A stretch of DNA of 39,429 nucleotides from Acidobacteriota bacterium (GTDB lineage Bacteria; Acidobacteriota; Terriglobia; UBA7540). Under the pieces are notes generated by a model. The model was given only the letters and a program-made list of their open reading frames with translations. It was not told the origin of the DNA and did not search any database. Shown here piece by piece: positions 10,693 through 19,773 of the stretch. Both the position numbers and the translations under genes were made by a program. Every line of letters begins with the position of its first letter. Position 1 is the first letter of the stretch. The stretch covers positions 1 through 39,429 of the forward strand of contig JAKAWG010000051.1 in assembly GCA_021817045.1 (NCBI GenBank). The letters run 5' to 3'.

Positions 10693-11934
10693 CTACCGGC
10701 GCTTTACAACCAGTTCGAGGACGTCGTCGGCCGTAACGACGCCGAGCAAATGATTGGCATCGTCAACGACGGGAAGGGCAACCAGATCGTATTTATAGAA
10801 GAGGTCCACTACCTTGCGCGCGTCGCCGTGTGACTTAATGGAGATGACCGGATCCATGGCAAGGTGTTTGAGCGGAGTAGCTGACCCTGCCAGCAGAATC
10901 CGTGCGAGCGGCACGGTTCCAGTGAGCACGTTCTCCGTATTTACCAGATAAATCTGATGAACCAATTCCACCGAGCCTTCAAACGCTTTGAGCCGCTCGA
11001 CGGCTTCGTCCAGGTTGGCCGAATCGTCCACAGCGACGTATTCCGTGGTCATCAAAGCGCCCGCAGTGTCCTCTTCGAAGCCGAGCAGATCGCGGACGTC
11101 CTTAGCTTCCTCACGTTCCATTCCTGCCAGCACTTCGGCGGAGGCTTCTGGAGGCATCTCCTGCAGGACGTCGGCAGCTTCATCGGGCGCCATTTCCTCA
11201 ACGATGTCCGCCGCTTTTTCTGGCGGGATGCTCTCAAGCAGCGCGGCCTGCATTCGGGTGGGAATCTCAGAAATGGCCTGCGCTGCTGTCTCCTCATCCA
11301 GCGACTCGATAACCGCTTTCTGTTCGTCGCGACTTAACTCCTGAAGGATGTCGGCGATGTCGGCAGGGTGAAGCGCCGCAAGCCTATCATATGAGATTTT
11401 CAGTTTCAAGCGGCGCGCAGGATCGGGCTCAATCAAGTTGATGAATTCCCAGCGGATTACCCGCGAGGGCAAGAGGTCGGTGATGGACCGAATCCGGTGT
11501 TTGGACACGACACCCTGTAACAGTCGCCGCGCCGCCGCAGCGAGTCCAACGTTCGCCTCTACGATCCGCAGTTCCGTGTGGCCATTCCAAGGCCGGATAT
11601 CAAAGTCTACGTCATTCACGCGCACGACTTTCCTGTGGTTCACGTCGATGACTTGCTGATCGAGAATGTCTCTTTTCAACGAAATCAGGCTCTCATCCTG
11701 TGCGTAGCAGCGAATGGCCTCCGCAGGAACGGAGGTCTGCGCTGCGCGCACTGAGACGGACTGCATTTGCTCGTGGGTGATGCAGAGCGTTTGTTTCTTC
11801 GGCGTCCTCACCCTGTAGGCGGCGATGCGCAAGGCATTTTGGCCCGGGTCCACCATGAGATCCGTCAGCAGGCCAAGATAGTTACCCTGTACGTCAAAGA
11901 CCGGCAGCCTTTCGAGTTCCGTAAAGTAGATCAT
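10693..11934 (-). CDS. PRC-barrel / MgtE N-domain / CBS protein, probable Mg2+ sensor of the adjacent transporter
   Basis: Soluble 413-residue protein with no membrane helix. Two PRC-barrel-like repeats occupy about 1-75 and 88-150, with LPVFDVQGNYLGLLTDLMVD as the clearest part. An MgtE_N superhelix follows (about 180-288), with repeated acidic units such as LHPADIADILQEL and PPEKAADIVEEM. A CBS pair closes it (295-413), with LLGVVTADDVLELV near the end. In MgtE channels these N and CBS domains bind Mg2+ and gate the pore; here the pore domain is missing. The next gene downstream is a magnesium-type Nramp, so it may sense Mg2+ for that transporter; that is inference. Start 11934 is chosen because AGAGG lies six bases upstream; a frame extension to 12003 runs through the promoter. 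Confidence 0.85.
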   Translation of the reverse strand: MIYFTELERLPVFDVQGNYLGLLTDLMVDPGQNALRIAAYRVRTPKKQTLCITHEQMQSVSVRAAQTSVPAEAIRCYAQDESLISLKRDILDQQVIDVNHRKVVRVNDVDFDIRPWNGHTELRIVEANVGLAAAARRLLQGVVSKHRIRSITDLLPSRVIRWEFINLIEPDPARRLKLKISYDRLAALHPADIADILQELSRDEQKAVIESLDEETAAQAISEIPTRMQAALLESIPPEKAADIVEEMAPDEAADVLQEMPPEASAEVLAGMEREEAKDVRDLLGFEEDTAGALMTTEYVAVDDSANLDEAVERLKAFEGSVELVHQIYLVNTENVLTGTVPLARILLAGSATPLKHLAMDPVISIKSHGDARKVVDLFYKYDLVALPVVDDANHLLGVVTADDVLELVVKRR

Positions 11935-12008
11935 AGTCTGCCTCTCATGAACTGCGACGGCCCCGGAACCCGCAAAACGGGTTTCGGATCGCAACGGTGC
12001 CATTCCTT

Positions 12009-12037
12009 TTTGTACGGGGCAGGTTGACTTTTGTCAA
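12009..12037 (-). promoter_or_regulatory. Sigma70-type promoter of the MgtE_N/CBS-Nramp pair, with overlapping palindrome
   Basis: On the minus strand there is a perfect -35 TTGACA (12037-12032), a 17-base spacer and a -10 TACAAA (12014-12009, four of six). Transcription would start near 12002, about 68 bases before the ATG at 11934. The -35 lies inside a perfect inverted repeat TTGAC-TTTT-GTCAA (12024-12037), a plausible operator. No known repressor site was matched. Confidence 0.6.
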
Positions 12038-12119
12038 GAAGATAAGCCGCTAGCACACGGTGGCCGTTGTTACATCACCTTCCCTCCAGCTTCGAATTGC
12101 CCACTGGAACAAGACGATC

Positions 12120-12183
12120 TGGCAGACCCGGGAACCAGGCGGCAGCTTGCCGCTTGACTCTCCGTGTTGAGTCTGCCATTTTT
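12120..12183 (+). other. Structured leader candidate ending in a T run
   Basis: This lies in the 317-base divergent gap 11935-12251. An 8-bp outer stem TGGCAGAC / GTCTGCCA (12120-12127 with 12171-12178) is followed directly by TTTTT. It encloses a 6-bp hairpin GCGGCA-GCT-TGCCGC (12139-12153). A second hairpin GACTC / GAGTC (12156-12160 with 12169-12173) uses part of the outer stem's 3' strand, so the two are mutually exclusive. That is the layout of an attenuator in the leader of the downstream plus-strand gene. It may also be chance pairing; no known riboswitch was recognised. Confidence 0.35.
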
Positions 12184-12251
12184 ACCCTCGTACTTGTGGC
12201 TGGCATCCGACGAAGTATCGAAATCTATCGGGTGCAGGACAGAGGTGGAGC

Positions 12252-13247
12252 ATGGCGGAGCATAAACTAGGGCGGCGAGATTTCTTTAAGGCGGGCAGCG
12301 CCTCCGCACTGGTGGCGCCGCTGGCCCGGCCAGCCGCGGACCCAGCCCCCCACCAGGGCGAGAAGAAGCTGCCGCTCCTCGGCATGATTACGAATTACTC
12401 GCCGCAGAAGTTGGCGTTTGCCGCGTCGGCGCACTATCAAGGCGTGGTCGTGCCGCTCGACCGCTTCTTCGATCCGGACAAGCTTTCCGCCGCGCAGATT
12501 GGCGCAATCCTAGCCACAGCGCGCCGCGCAGGTGTCCGCATCATTAGCATCGAATGCATGTTTGGAGTCAACCACATCGCGCCTGATCCCGCCGAGCGCC
12601 GCCGCGCTAACGAACGCTTTATCCGCTGTTTGCACTTCGCGCACGCGCTCGGGTGCAAATTCACAGGCACGTTCAGCGGAGGACGGTCCGGAGCTTCCCT
12701 CCAGGATCAGGCGAAGGCGTTTGCCGAGGTCGTGAACGAAAAGTATCTTCCTGTCTGCGAAAAACTCAATATGAACATGGGTTGGGAGAATTATCCATGT
12801 GACGTGAATTTTGCCACGGTTCCCTCGATTTGGAGTATGGTTTTTGACCTCGTACCCAGCCATCGACTGGGTCTGGAATTCGATCCTTCGCACCTTGTGC
12901 GCCAGTATATCGATCCGGTTCAAGCCGCATGGGACTTTCGCGACCGTATCCTCGCCGTCCATGCCAAGGATACGGAGATTATCGGTCCTGTCCTTCAGCA
13001 GGTGGGCATTCATGGCCAACACTGGTGGCGCTACCGGATACCCGGGCAGGGACTCATCGACTGGCCGCGGTTCATTACCGTTCTGCTGGAGTCGGACTTC
13101 AGCGGTGGCATCGCCGTCGAGCATGAAGATCCTTTCTGGAACTCGTCGCCCGGCAACGATGCTCCGGATTTTCCGCAAGCGCGCAAGGACGGCTTCGTGT
13201 TGGCGGAGCGTTTCCTTCGCATGTACCTGCCGGGCCGGCTGGGCTGA
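12252..13247 (+). CDS. Tat-exported sugar phosphate isomerase/epimerase-like TIM-barrel protein
   Basis: A 331-residue protein opening with GRRDFFKAGSASALVAP (residues 7-23), a twin-arginine signal, so it is predicted to be exported folded, probably with its metal. The rest is an AP-endonuclease-2/xylose-isomerase-like barrel. Candidate metal and catalytic residues lie in ISIECMFG, NMGWENYP, LGLEFDPSHL, AVHAKDTE and IAVEHEDPF; Glu, Asp and His occur at the expected strand ends. The family isomerises or epimerises sugars, keto-sugars and inositols; the substrate cannot be read from sequence. GGTGGAG just before the ATG is the ribosome binding site. It is followed 116 bases later by a cyclase-family gene on the same strand; a shared pathway is possible but not shown. 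Confidence 0.85.
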   Translation: MAEHKLGRRDFFKAGSASALVAPLARPAADPAPHQGEKKLPLLGMITNYSPQKLAFAASAHYQGVVVPLDRFFDPDKLSAAQIGAILATARRAGVRIISIECMFGVNHIAPDPAERRRANERFIRCLHFAHALGCKFTGTFSGGRSGASLQDQAKAFAEVVNEKYLPVCEKLNMNMGWENYPCDVNFATVPSIWSMVFDLVPSHRLGLEFDPSHLVRQYIDPVQAAWDFRDRILAVHAKDTEIIGPVLQQVGIHGQHWWRYRIPGQGLIDWPRFITVLLESDFSGGIAVEHEDPFWNSSPGNDAPDFPQARKDGFVLAERFLRMYLPGRLG

Positions 13248-13363
13248 CACGTTGGAGCCGCGCGCACCCCCGGTGGCGGCGTGATGCTAGAAGTCGTGGA
13301 CTAATTATACTTTTCAAAGACCCTCATGCCGGCGCACCCTCGTTGGCTGATTCCGGAGGAGTG

Positions 13364-14086
13364 ATGACAACGACCGAACTATCCGTATTGCTCCAGGCCC
13401 TGGGGAGAGCTCACCTGGTGGACCTGAGCCAGTCGCTTGAAGAACACATGCCCCACTATCCTACGCACTCGAAGTTCTATCACGAGATGTGGAACTCGTA
13501 CTGGCACGGCGATAGTGCGCTCACATACCAGTTGATTATGAACGAGCATAGCGGCACACACGTGGATGCTCCAGCGCACTTCATCAGCGATTCTAAGGCG
13601 AACGCTCACGTTACGATTGAGCGCCTTTCTCTGGACCGGCTAATTGGCCGCGGAGTGCGCATTGACAGCCGAGAATTTCGCGCTGGCGAAAGCGTTCCCA
13701 TGAGCTTTCTGGTTGCGTGGGAGCGAGGCCATGGAGCCCTCGAAGCCGACGACATTGTGATCTTCAACTTCGGGTGGTCGGCGCGATGGGCGCCGCGGCC
13801 GAAATCCGCGGAATACACGACAGATTGGCCCGGCGTGAGCATGGAGGCAGCGCGTTACCTTCTCGACAAGCGCGTGAAGGCCATCGGAACGGATACCCTT
13901 TCGTCTGACCATCCCGAAGCCCTGCGCACGCAGCCCATCCACCCGGTAGTTCTGGAAAAGCAAGTTCCGCTCATCGAGAACCTCACCAACCTCGAAAACC
14001 TGCCGGATTTCTTCCTGTTTGTCGCGCTGCCCCTGAAAATCCGGGGAGGCTCAGGCTCGCCAGTACGTCCCGTAGCGCTCTTTTGA
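13364..14086 (+). CDS. Cyclase-family metal hydrolase (kynurenine formamidase-like fold)
   Basis: A 240-residue protein of the PF04199 cyclase family. The metal-binding signature HSGTHVDAPAH is at residues 62-72, giving His62, His66, Asp68 and His72, which bind Zn2+ or Mn2+ in kynurenine formamidase. DLSQSLEEHMPHYP at the N-terminus and GTDTLSSDHPEA and PLIENLTNLENLP later are also typical. Members hydrolyse amides or lactones, such as N-formylkynurenine or isatin, or act in polyketide cyclisation. No tryptophan-degradation genes are nearby, so kynB is not claimed. The start at 13364 is fixed by GGAGGAG immediately upstream; an in-frame TTG at 13343 lies before that site. No signal peptide is seen. 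Confidence 0.85.
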   Translation: MTTTELSVLLQALGRAHLVDLSQSLEEHMPHYPTHSKFYHEMWNSYWHGDSALTYQLIMNEHSGTHVDAPAHFISDSKANAHVTIERLSLDRLIGRGVRIDSREFRAGESVPMSFLVAWERGHGALEADDIVIFNFGWSARWAPRPKSAEYTTDWPGVSMEAARYLLDKRVKAIGTDTLSSDHPEALRTQPIHPVVLEKQVPLIENLTNLENLPDFFLFVALPLKIRGGSGSPVRPVALF

Positions 14087-14280
14087 GAGATGTCGCCGTG
14101 GCGGCCGCGCCAGGAGTTATACTCATAAGAAGAGGGGGATTTCTACTCCCCTGGAGTGCTTGTTCACTCTTTCGAGCTGCGCCGCTGATCTGCTAGTCTG
14201 TGGCCAGCGAAACGCCGCTTCTTGAGCGCACGGATCACCGTCGCGCGAAAGCACGTTCTCACGGCTCTTCAGGAACCTGT

Positions 14281-15522
14281 ATGCAAGGCGACAAAACTTG
14301 TCCTCGATGCGGCCAGATTATCCCCCGTGGTGAAGGAGACTGTCCGTATTGCGCGAATCCGATCCCACTGAACCTGCGCCGCGAGACGACGCTGCTGCTA
14401 TCCTTGATCTTCTTGGGTGTGGTCTTCGCGTTCACCGCTGTCATCGTAAGGGCGTATAAGAGGCAGCAACTCGCGCTCGGCGGGCACTGGTACACGCGAG
14501 GCGAAGCTGCGATGAAAGCCGGCAGTCCGCAGGAAGCGTTGGTGGATTTTAGGACTGCCCTCCGCCACTCTCCGGACAACTCCGCCTATCAATTGAGGTT
14601 CGCACAAGCGCTGATTGACGCAGGCAAGTTAGATGAAGCGCGCATCTACCTGATTCGGCTTTGGCAGACGAACCCTGCGGACGGGCAAGTGAACCTCGAG
14701 CTCGCTCGAGTAGCGGAGCGTCGGGACAATGTTCCCCAGGTCGTAAATTATTTTCACAATGCGATTGACGGGGTCTGGCCGGCCAACGACGAGCAACAAC
14801 ATCTCACCTTGCGAGAAAGGCTTTGCCGATACCTCATCCAGCAGAATCACCGCCCGGAAGCGCTGGCTGAGTTGGCCGCGCTCGCGGCGCAAGCGCCGAA
14901 CAGCCCCCGCGTGCTAACTCGAGTGGGGGGACTTTCTCTCCAAGTCCCCGATTATGCCATGGCCCTTAAACAGTTTCGCCGTTCGCTCCACCTTGATGCG
15001 AAACAGCCTCTCGCCTGGGAGGGCGCCGGAAAGGCAGCTTTCGCTCAGGGAGACTACCACGAGGCGCGCTACTTCTTGAGCCACGCGTCGCAGGAGGGTA
15101 ACTCCGAAGCGGCCAGACTACTCGAAACCACGGACACCATCTTGCAAATCAATCCATTCGATACGAAGCTGCCGATGGCCGTCCGCCGCCGGCGAGTGCA
15201 GATCGCGTTTGCGCGTGCCCTCGATCGGCTGCAAGAGTGTGCGACCACCCTGCACGTTTCGCTCACGGCGCCGACCTCACCATCATCAAAACAAGATCAG
15301 CCAACAACGACATCATCGCCTCTCGAGAAAGTCTATGCTGAGGCCGTCGCACTGAAGCCGAAGGTGACAGAGCGCAGCCTCAGCCAAAACCCCGACCTAA
15401 TGAATTCGGTCATGAATCTAGTATTCAACATCGAGCAGATCAGCGCACAGCAGTGCGGCCCTCCGCACGGCATGGACCTGGCTCTCTCGTTGCTCGCAAC
15501 CCAAAACGGAGGTTCCCCTTAG
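14281..15522 (+). CDS. Zinc-ribbon, single-TM, TPR-repeat protein
   Basis: A 413-residue protein with a clear three-part layout. Residues 7-24 form a zinc ribbon with Cys7, Cys10, Cys21 and Cys24 (CPRC ... CPYC). Residues 36-56 are one hydrophobic membrane helix. From about 70 to 290 there are TPR-like helical repeats, for example AGSPQEALVDFRTALRHSPD and YAMALKQFRRSLHLDAKQPL. The C-terminal hundred residues are Thr/Ser/Pro-rich then helical. With the ribbon in the cytoplasm, the TPR part would face the periplasm. Start 14281 is preferred because AGGA lies six bases upstream and the ribbon follows at once; an in-frame GTG at 14200 has no such site. Its stop TAG overlaps the GTG of the ClC gene by one base, so the two are probably translated together. 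Function unknown. Confidence 0.8.
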   Translation: MQGDKTCPRCGQIIPRGEGDCPYCANPIPLNLRRETTLLLSLIFLGVVFAFTAVIVRAYKRQQLALGGHWYTRGEAAMKAGSPQEALVDFRTALRHSPDNSAYQLRFAQALIDAGKLDEARIYLIRLWQTNPADGQVNLELARVAERRDNVPQVVNYFHNAIDGVWPANDEQQHLTLRERLCRYLIQQNHRPEALAELAALAAQAPNSPRVLTRVGGLSLQVPDYAMALKQFRRSLHLDAKQPLAWEGAGKAAFAQGDYHEARYFLSHASQEGNSEAARLLETTDTILQINPFDTKLPMAVRRRRVQIAFARALDRLQECATTLHVSLTAPTSPSSKQDQPTTTSSPLEKVYAEAVALKPKVTERSLSQNPDLMNSVMNLVFNIEQISAQQCGPPHGMDLALSLLATQNGGSP

Positions 15523-17378
15523 TGCAGGATCCGAAGGTCGCGTCCGCCGGCTCGCTTACAGAAACGCAATCTCCCGCGGCGGCCCCCGAGACAACTCCCC
15601 GGGGCAGTGCGCCCCAGCGCTGGAGGGCACGGCTGAGTTCGATTGTCGCGCACATCATTCAAGGTCTTGCCCTCCGGGAAGGTAACCTGTTTCTCCTTCT
15701 CGCCGTTATCATCGGCCTCGTTTCGGGCCTCCTGGTCGTCTGTTTTCGGATCGCAATAGACTGGACGCACCTTTGGCTGTTCGGTTCTGGCCTGACGGCC
15801 TCGCCGCTGCGAACCCTCTTAGTACCTACGCTTGCGGGGCTTCTGATCGGCGTGCTGGTCATGAAGGTGTTTCGAGGCGTACGTGGAAGCGGCGTGAATC
15901 AGACGAAAGCCGCCGTATATATCTATGATGGCTACATTCCGTTTCGGACCGTCATCGGCAAGTTCCTTATTTGCGCGCTCGCAATCGGCACCGGACAGTC
16001 GCTGGGTCCGGAAGACCCGTCACTGCAGTTTGGTGCCGGCGTAGCCTCGGCGCTAGGCCGTCGCCTCAAGTTTTCGCGAGAGAAGATCCGCATGATCGCT
16101 CCGGTCGGTGCGGTGGCGGGTTTGGCGGCGGCCTTTAACGCTCCGATCTCCGCGTCAATCTTTGTGCTTGAAGAGGTCATCGGTCAGTGGAACGCCGGAG
16201 TCCTGGGCGCGATCATCCTCGCGGCTGTTTCGAGCGTCGTCGTCCTGCACATCTTCCTTGGCCCTGAGCCGATCTTTCGTCTTCCGACGTCGTTCAGGCT
16301 GGCTCATCCCGCTGAGCTGTTCGCCTACGCCATACTCGGCGTGATTGGCGGATTTTCTTCACTCCTGTTCTACAGGCTGCTCGCCGTGCTTCGCCCCAAG
16401 CTGAAGGCGCTCCCGTCTCGCACCCAGTACTTCCAACCCGCCGCGGCCGGCCTGCTGGTAGGAATGATAGGTCTTGCCTTTCCGCAGGTCATGGGGGCAG
16501 GCTACTATTACATCGGCGTTGCCATGCACGGCGATTATGTGTGGCACATCCTGGCGCTGCTCGCTATTTTCAAAATCTTAGCGACAACCTTTTCTTTTGT
16601 GAGCGGCACGCCAGGCGGTATGTTTGCGCCCACGATGTTTGTGGGCGCCATGATCGGCGGCTCCGTGGGCGCCCTCGAGCGCCATTTTTTCCCGCACCTT
16701 GCCGGGCCGGTAGGCACCTACGCGCTGGTCGGTATTGGCGTATTGTTCGCCGGCTTCCTGCGCGCGCCAATGACCTCTGTCTTCATGGTGCTCGAAGTTA
16801 GCGGCAATTACTCCATCATTCTGCCGGTGATGGTCGCGAACACCATCGCCTATCTTATCTCGCGGCGTTACATCGATGTTCCGCTCTTCGACCTGTTCTC
16901 GCGGCAGGACGGAATCGACCTGCCTTCCATGGAAGAACAGCGAGAAGAACTCGCACTTCGCGTAGAAGACGCGATGCAACCCGTGATGGGGCCTGTGCTG
17001 AATGGCAGGCAGACGTTCGCGGACGCCTTGCAAGCGGTCAACGGCGTTCCCGAACAGCACTTTTTGGTTAGCCTGGGAAGCCGCGGGTGGAGCGCCATCA
17101 CCCAGGAGATGTTGCAGTGGCAGGCGGACGAAGGCAAGGGCAACGAAACGCTCTCCACCCTGCCGGCGAACACACGCTTGCCTTGGCTGCACCCGGACCA
17201 GACGCTCGACGTGGCCTTGCGAATCATCGGCGATAAGCCCCTCGTGCCTGTCGTGAGCCGCGACAACTTCACGAAGGTCGAAGGCGTGATTACGCTGAAC
17301 GATATCCTGAGGTCTTATCGCAAGCAATTTGCCAGCCCGCTGCATACGAATTTGGCTCATTCGCACGTGAAGAAATAG
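15522..17378 (+). CDS. ClC-family chloride channel/transporter with C-terminal CBS pair
   Basis: A 618-residue inner-membrane protein moving Cl- (channel or Cl-/H+ exchange). After a 50-residue polar N-terminus come about ten hydrophobic segments with ClC selectivity motifs: GSGVNQ (122-127) in place of GSGIP, LGPEDPSLQ (161-169) in place of GREGP with the gating Glu kept as Glu164, and GGMFAPTMFVG near 365-376. A cytoplasmic region (about 480-618) contains a divergent CBS pair, its second half ending VEGVITLNDILRSY; CBS domains in ClC proteins bind adenine nucleotides. The GTG start at 15522 is chosen because GGAGG lies nine bases upstream and it overlaps the stop of the TPR gene; upstream in-frame starts lie inside that gene. 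Confidence 0.92.
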   Translation: MQDPKVASAGSLTETQSPAAAPETTPRGSAPQRWRARLSSIVAHIIQGLALREGNLFLLLAVIIGLVSGLLVVCFRIAIDWTHLWLFGSGLTASPLRTLLVPTLAGLLIGVLVMKVFRGVRGSGVNQTKAAVYIYDGYIPFRTVIGKFLICALAIGTGQSLGPEDPSLQFGAGVASALGRRLKFSREKIRMIAPVGAVAGLAAAFNAPISASIFVLEEVIGQWNAGVLGAIILAAVSSVVVLHIFLGPEPIFRLPTSFRLAHPAELFAYAILGVIGGFSSLLFYRLLAVLRPKLKALPSRTQYFQPAAAGLLVGMIGLAFPQVMGAGYYYIGVAMHGDYVWHILALLAIFKILATTFSFVSGTPGGMFAPTMFVGAMIGGSVGALERHFFPHLAGPVGTYALVGIGVLFAGFLRAPMTSVFMVLEVSGNYSIILPVMVANTIAYLISRRYIDVPLFDLFSRQDGIDLPSMEEQREELALRVEDAMQPVMGPVLNGRQTFADALQAVNGVPEQHFLVSLGSRGWSAITQEMLQWQADEGKGNETLSTLPANTRLPWLHPDQTLDVALRIIGDKPLVPVVSRDNFTKVEGVITLNDILRSYRKQFASPLHTNLAHSHVKK

Positions 17379-17463
17379 CACTGAAGCATTGCCGGGAGCG
17401 GGGCCTGACTCACAAAGGGGTCCCTTCCGGCACGCGGAAGACGGAAAGCTGTAGAATTCACCT

Positions 17464-19728
17464 ATGCGTATCAGGTTGCTTCTCATTTTCTCGCTTGTTG
17501 CAGGCACGACGGCCGTCTCCTACATTTTCACCCTCTATGAAGTGAAGGCGGAGCGGACCGCGCTGATGCAGGAAGTAGCCAAGCGTTCCGAGCTCCTCGC
17601 CGAGAGTCTCAAAGTGAGCGTGGAACCCCTCGTCGAGCTTGGGTCGAAGCGGGATTTGCGCCGCCTTGTGCAGAGTTTCGGTAGTCGGGAAGAGCTGGCT
17701 GGCGTCGCCGTGTATGATAGGCGAGGTGCTGTGGAGGCGTCGAATTCTCCCGGCCTCATGAGCCAGCTTCGCGGCGTTCCCGCCTCGGTCGACCAAGCGA
17801 TCGCCAGAAATCAGCCTTCCGGAGCGTTCCTGACCATCGGACATAAGCAGATGCACGTTTATGCGCTGCCGCTTCCACGCGGCCACCACCTGGACGGCGT
17901 GCTGGCGATCTTTACTAACGCGGGCTCCATCGCTGCAGAAAGCGCCTCGCTTTGGCGGGCTACATTTGTGCGCATCCTGGTTGAAGCGCTGCTCGTGGTC
18001 CTGATCACCGTGTTTCTGGTTCGGTGGACGATGGTCGGGCGCATCGCGAGCATGGCGCAGTGGATGCGACACATGCGTTACAGCCACGCCTCCGAAATGG
18101 CTCCGCCACCGCAGGGAGACATGTTCCAGCCGCTCGCACAGGAAGCCACCCGTTTGGCGCTCAGCCTGATGGCGGCGCGCGCCGCCGCCGAGGAGGAGGC
18201 GCGGTTGCGCGAGGCCGGCGAATCGGTGTGGACGGCGGAACGGCTTCGCATCTTCGTGGAGAGCAAGCTCGCGGATCGCCACCTGCTGGCCGTTTCGAAT
18301 CGTGAGCCTTATATACACGAGCGCCGCGGGAACGAAACCGAGTGCATTGTGCCCGCAAGCGGCCTGGTAACCGCCCTCGAACCCATTCTGCGCGCGTGCG
18401 ACGGGACGTGGATCGCGTACGGCGGTGGAGACGGGGACCGCGAGACCGTCGATGACCACGACCGGTTGCGTGTGCCTCCGGCAAGCCCGCAGTACACGCT
18501 GCGCCGGGTTTGGCTGACCAAGGAGGAAATTGAAGGATACTATTACGGCTTTGCCAACGAAGGCCTGTGGCCTCTGTGCCACATCGCCCACGCCCGGCCC
18601 ATTTTCCGCGCCGAGGATTGGACCTACTATCAGGACGTCAACCGCAAGTTCGCGCAGGCTGCCTTGGAGGAAATGGAAGGCCAAGACCACCCATTCGTGC
18701 TGGTGCAGGATTACCATTTCGCGATCTTGCCCGCGCTCATCAAGCGGGAATTCCCTTCGAGCCGCGTCGCGATCTTCTGGCACATTCCGTGGCCGAACGC
18801 GGAGGCCTTCGGCATCTGCCCCTGGCAGCGCGAGTTGCTCGAAGGCCTGCTTGGCGCGGACCTGGTAGGCTTCCAGATTCAATCGCACTGCAACAACTTT
18901 CTTGAGACCGTGGACCGCGTGCTCGAATCCCGCACGGACTGGGAGCGTTTCGCCGTAAACAGGCGCGGCCACGTCACCTTGGTGCGCCCATTTCCTATTA
19001 GCGTGGATATGCACGAGAAGACGAACACACCTCCCGTTTCCGGGGCGGTGTACCTCGAACGCGGGGCCCTCTTGCGCGACCTCGGCGTGGAGGCGACGTT
19101 CCTGGGCGTCGGGGTTGACCGGGTGGACTACACAAAAGGTATTCTCGAGCGGTTTCGCGGTATCGAGCGCTTCGTGGAAAAATATCCTTCTTACCGCGGT
19201 AAGTTTACGTTCGTGCAGATAGGCGCTCCCAGCCGCACCCACATCAAGCGCTACCACGACCTCATGGCCGACATGGAGTCCGAGGCAGACCGAATCAACT
19301 GGAGGTTCCAGACGGCACAGTGGCGGCCTATCGTCTTTTTGAAACGGCACCACAGCCACGCCGAAATCGAAAGGTATTACCGCGCCGCCGACCTGTGCCT
19401 GGTGACCTCCCTGCACGACGGCATGAATCTGGTGGCAAAAGAATTCATCGCCGCGCGCGACGATGAGCAGGGCGTGCTTATCTTGAGCCGCTTCACGGGC
19501 GCCGCGCGCGAACTCCGGGACGCGCTCATCGTCAATCCTTACGACACCGAGCAGCTTGCCAGCGCGATCTATTTCGCGCTCGAAATGGAGCCGCAGGAGC
19601 GCACCGCACGGATGAAGCGTATGAGGCGAGCCGTAAGCGATCATAACATCTACCGATGGGCAGCCAACCTGATTAACGAGCTCGCGGAACTCCGGCTGGA
19701 AAAGCCGGAAGCACTACGCGTCCCGTAG
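17464..19728 (+). CDS. Membrane sensor/HAMP-like region fused to a trehalose-6-phosphate-synthase-type glycosyltransferase (GT20)
   Basis: A 754-residue fusion. Residues 5-24 and about 166-190 are membrane helices enclosing a periplasmic sensor-like region of about 140 residues. A HAMP-like linker and coiled coil follow (about 190-255). Residues 274-742 are a GT20 domain with the OtsA active-site residues in place: SNR (278-280), Trp369 in GLWP, Asp416 in QDYHF, His440 in HIPWP, Arg553 and Lys558 in [10 protein letters not shown], and Asp652 and Glu660 in [10 protein letters not shown]. The usual product is trehalose 6-phosphate from UDP- or ADP-glucose and glucose 6-phosphate; glucosylglycerol-phosphate synthases share this fold, and the N-terminal sugar loop here ([11 protein letters not shown]) is divergent. 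No phosphatase (otsB) domain or gene is adjacent. The layout suggests osmolyte synthesis switched directly by an outside signal. Confidence 0.88.
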   Translation: MRIRLLLIFSLVAGTTAVSYIFTLYEVKAERTALMQEVAKRSELLAESLKVSVEPLVELGSKRDLRRLVQSFGSREELAGVAVYDRRGAVEASNSPGLMSQLRGVPASVDQAIARNQPSGAFLTIGHKQMHVYALPLPRGHHLDGVLAIFTNAGSIAAESASLWRATFVRILVEALLVVLITVFLVRWTMVGRIASMAQWMRHMRYSHASEMAPPPQGDMFQPLAQEATRLALSLMAARAAAEEEARLREAGESVWTAERLRIFVESKLADRHLLAVSNREPYIHERRGNETECIVPASGLVTALEPILRACDGTWIAYGGGDGDRETVDDHDRLRVPPASPQYTLRRVWLTKEEIEGYYYGFANEGLWPLCHIAHARPIFRAEDWTYYQDVNRKFAQAALEEMEGQDHPFVLVQDYHFAILPALIKREFPSSRVAIFWHIPWPNAEAFGICPWQRELLEGLLGADLVGFQIQSHCNNFLETVDRVLESRTDWERFAVNRRGHVTLVRPFPISVDMHEKTNTPPVSGAVYLERGALLRDLGVEATFLGVGVDRVDYTKGILERFRGIERFVEKYPSYRGKFTFVQIGAPSRTHIKRYHDLMADMESEADRINWRFQTAQWRPIVFLKRHHSHAEIERYYRAADLCLVTSLHDGMNLVAKEFIAARDDEQGVLILSRFTGAARELRDALIVNPYDTEQLASAIYFALEMEPQERTARMKRMRRAVSDHNIYRWAANLINELAELRLEKPEALRVP

Positions 19729-19773
19729 TGCTCCGAGTCGGAGCTTCCCAGCCACCGGGCGTCGAGGCATCGT

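Noticed and set aside
17458..19644. A 728-codon open frame on the minus strand opposite the GT20 fusion
   Set aside because: It is the antisense shadow of a GC-rich gene: the plus strand carries all GT20 motifs, while the minus frame has no domain and no ribosome binding site.
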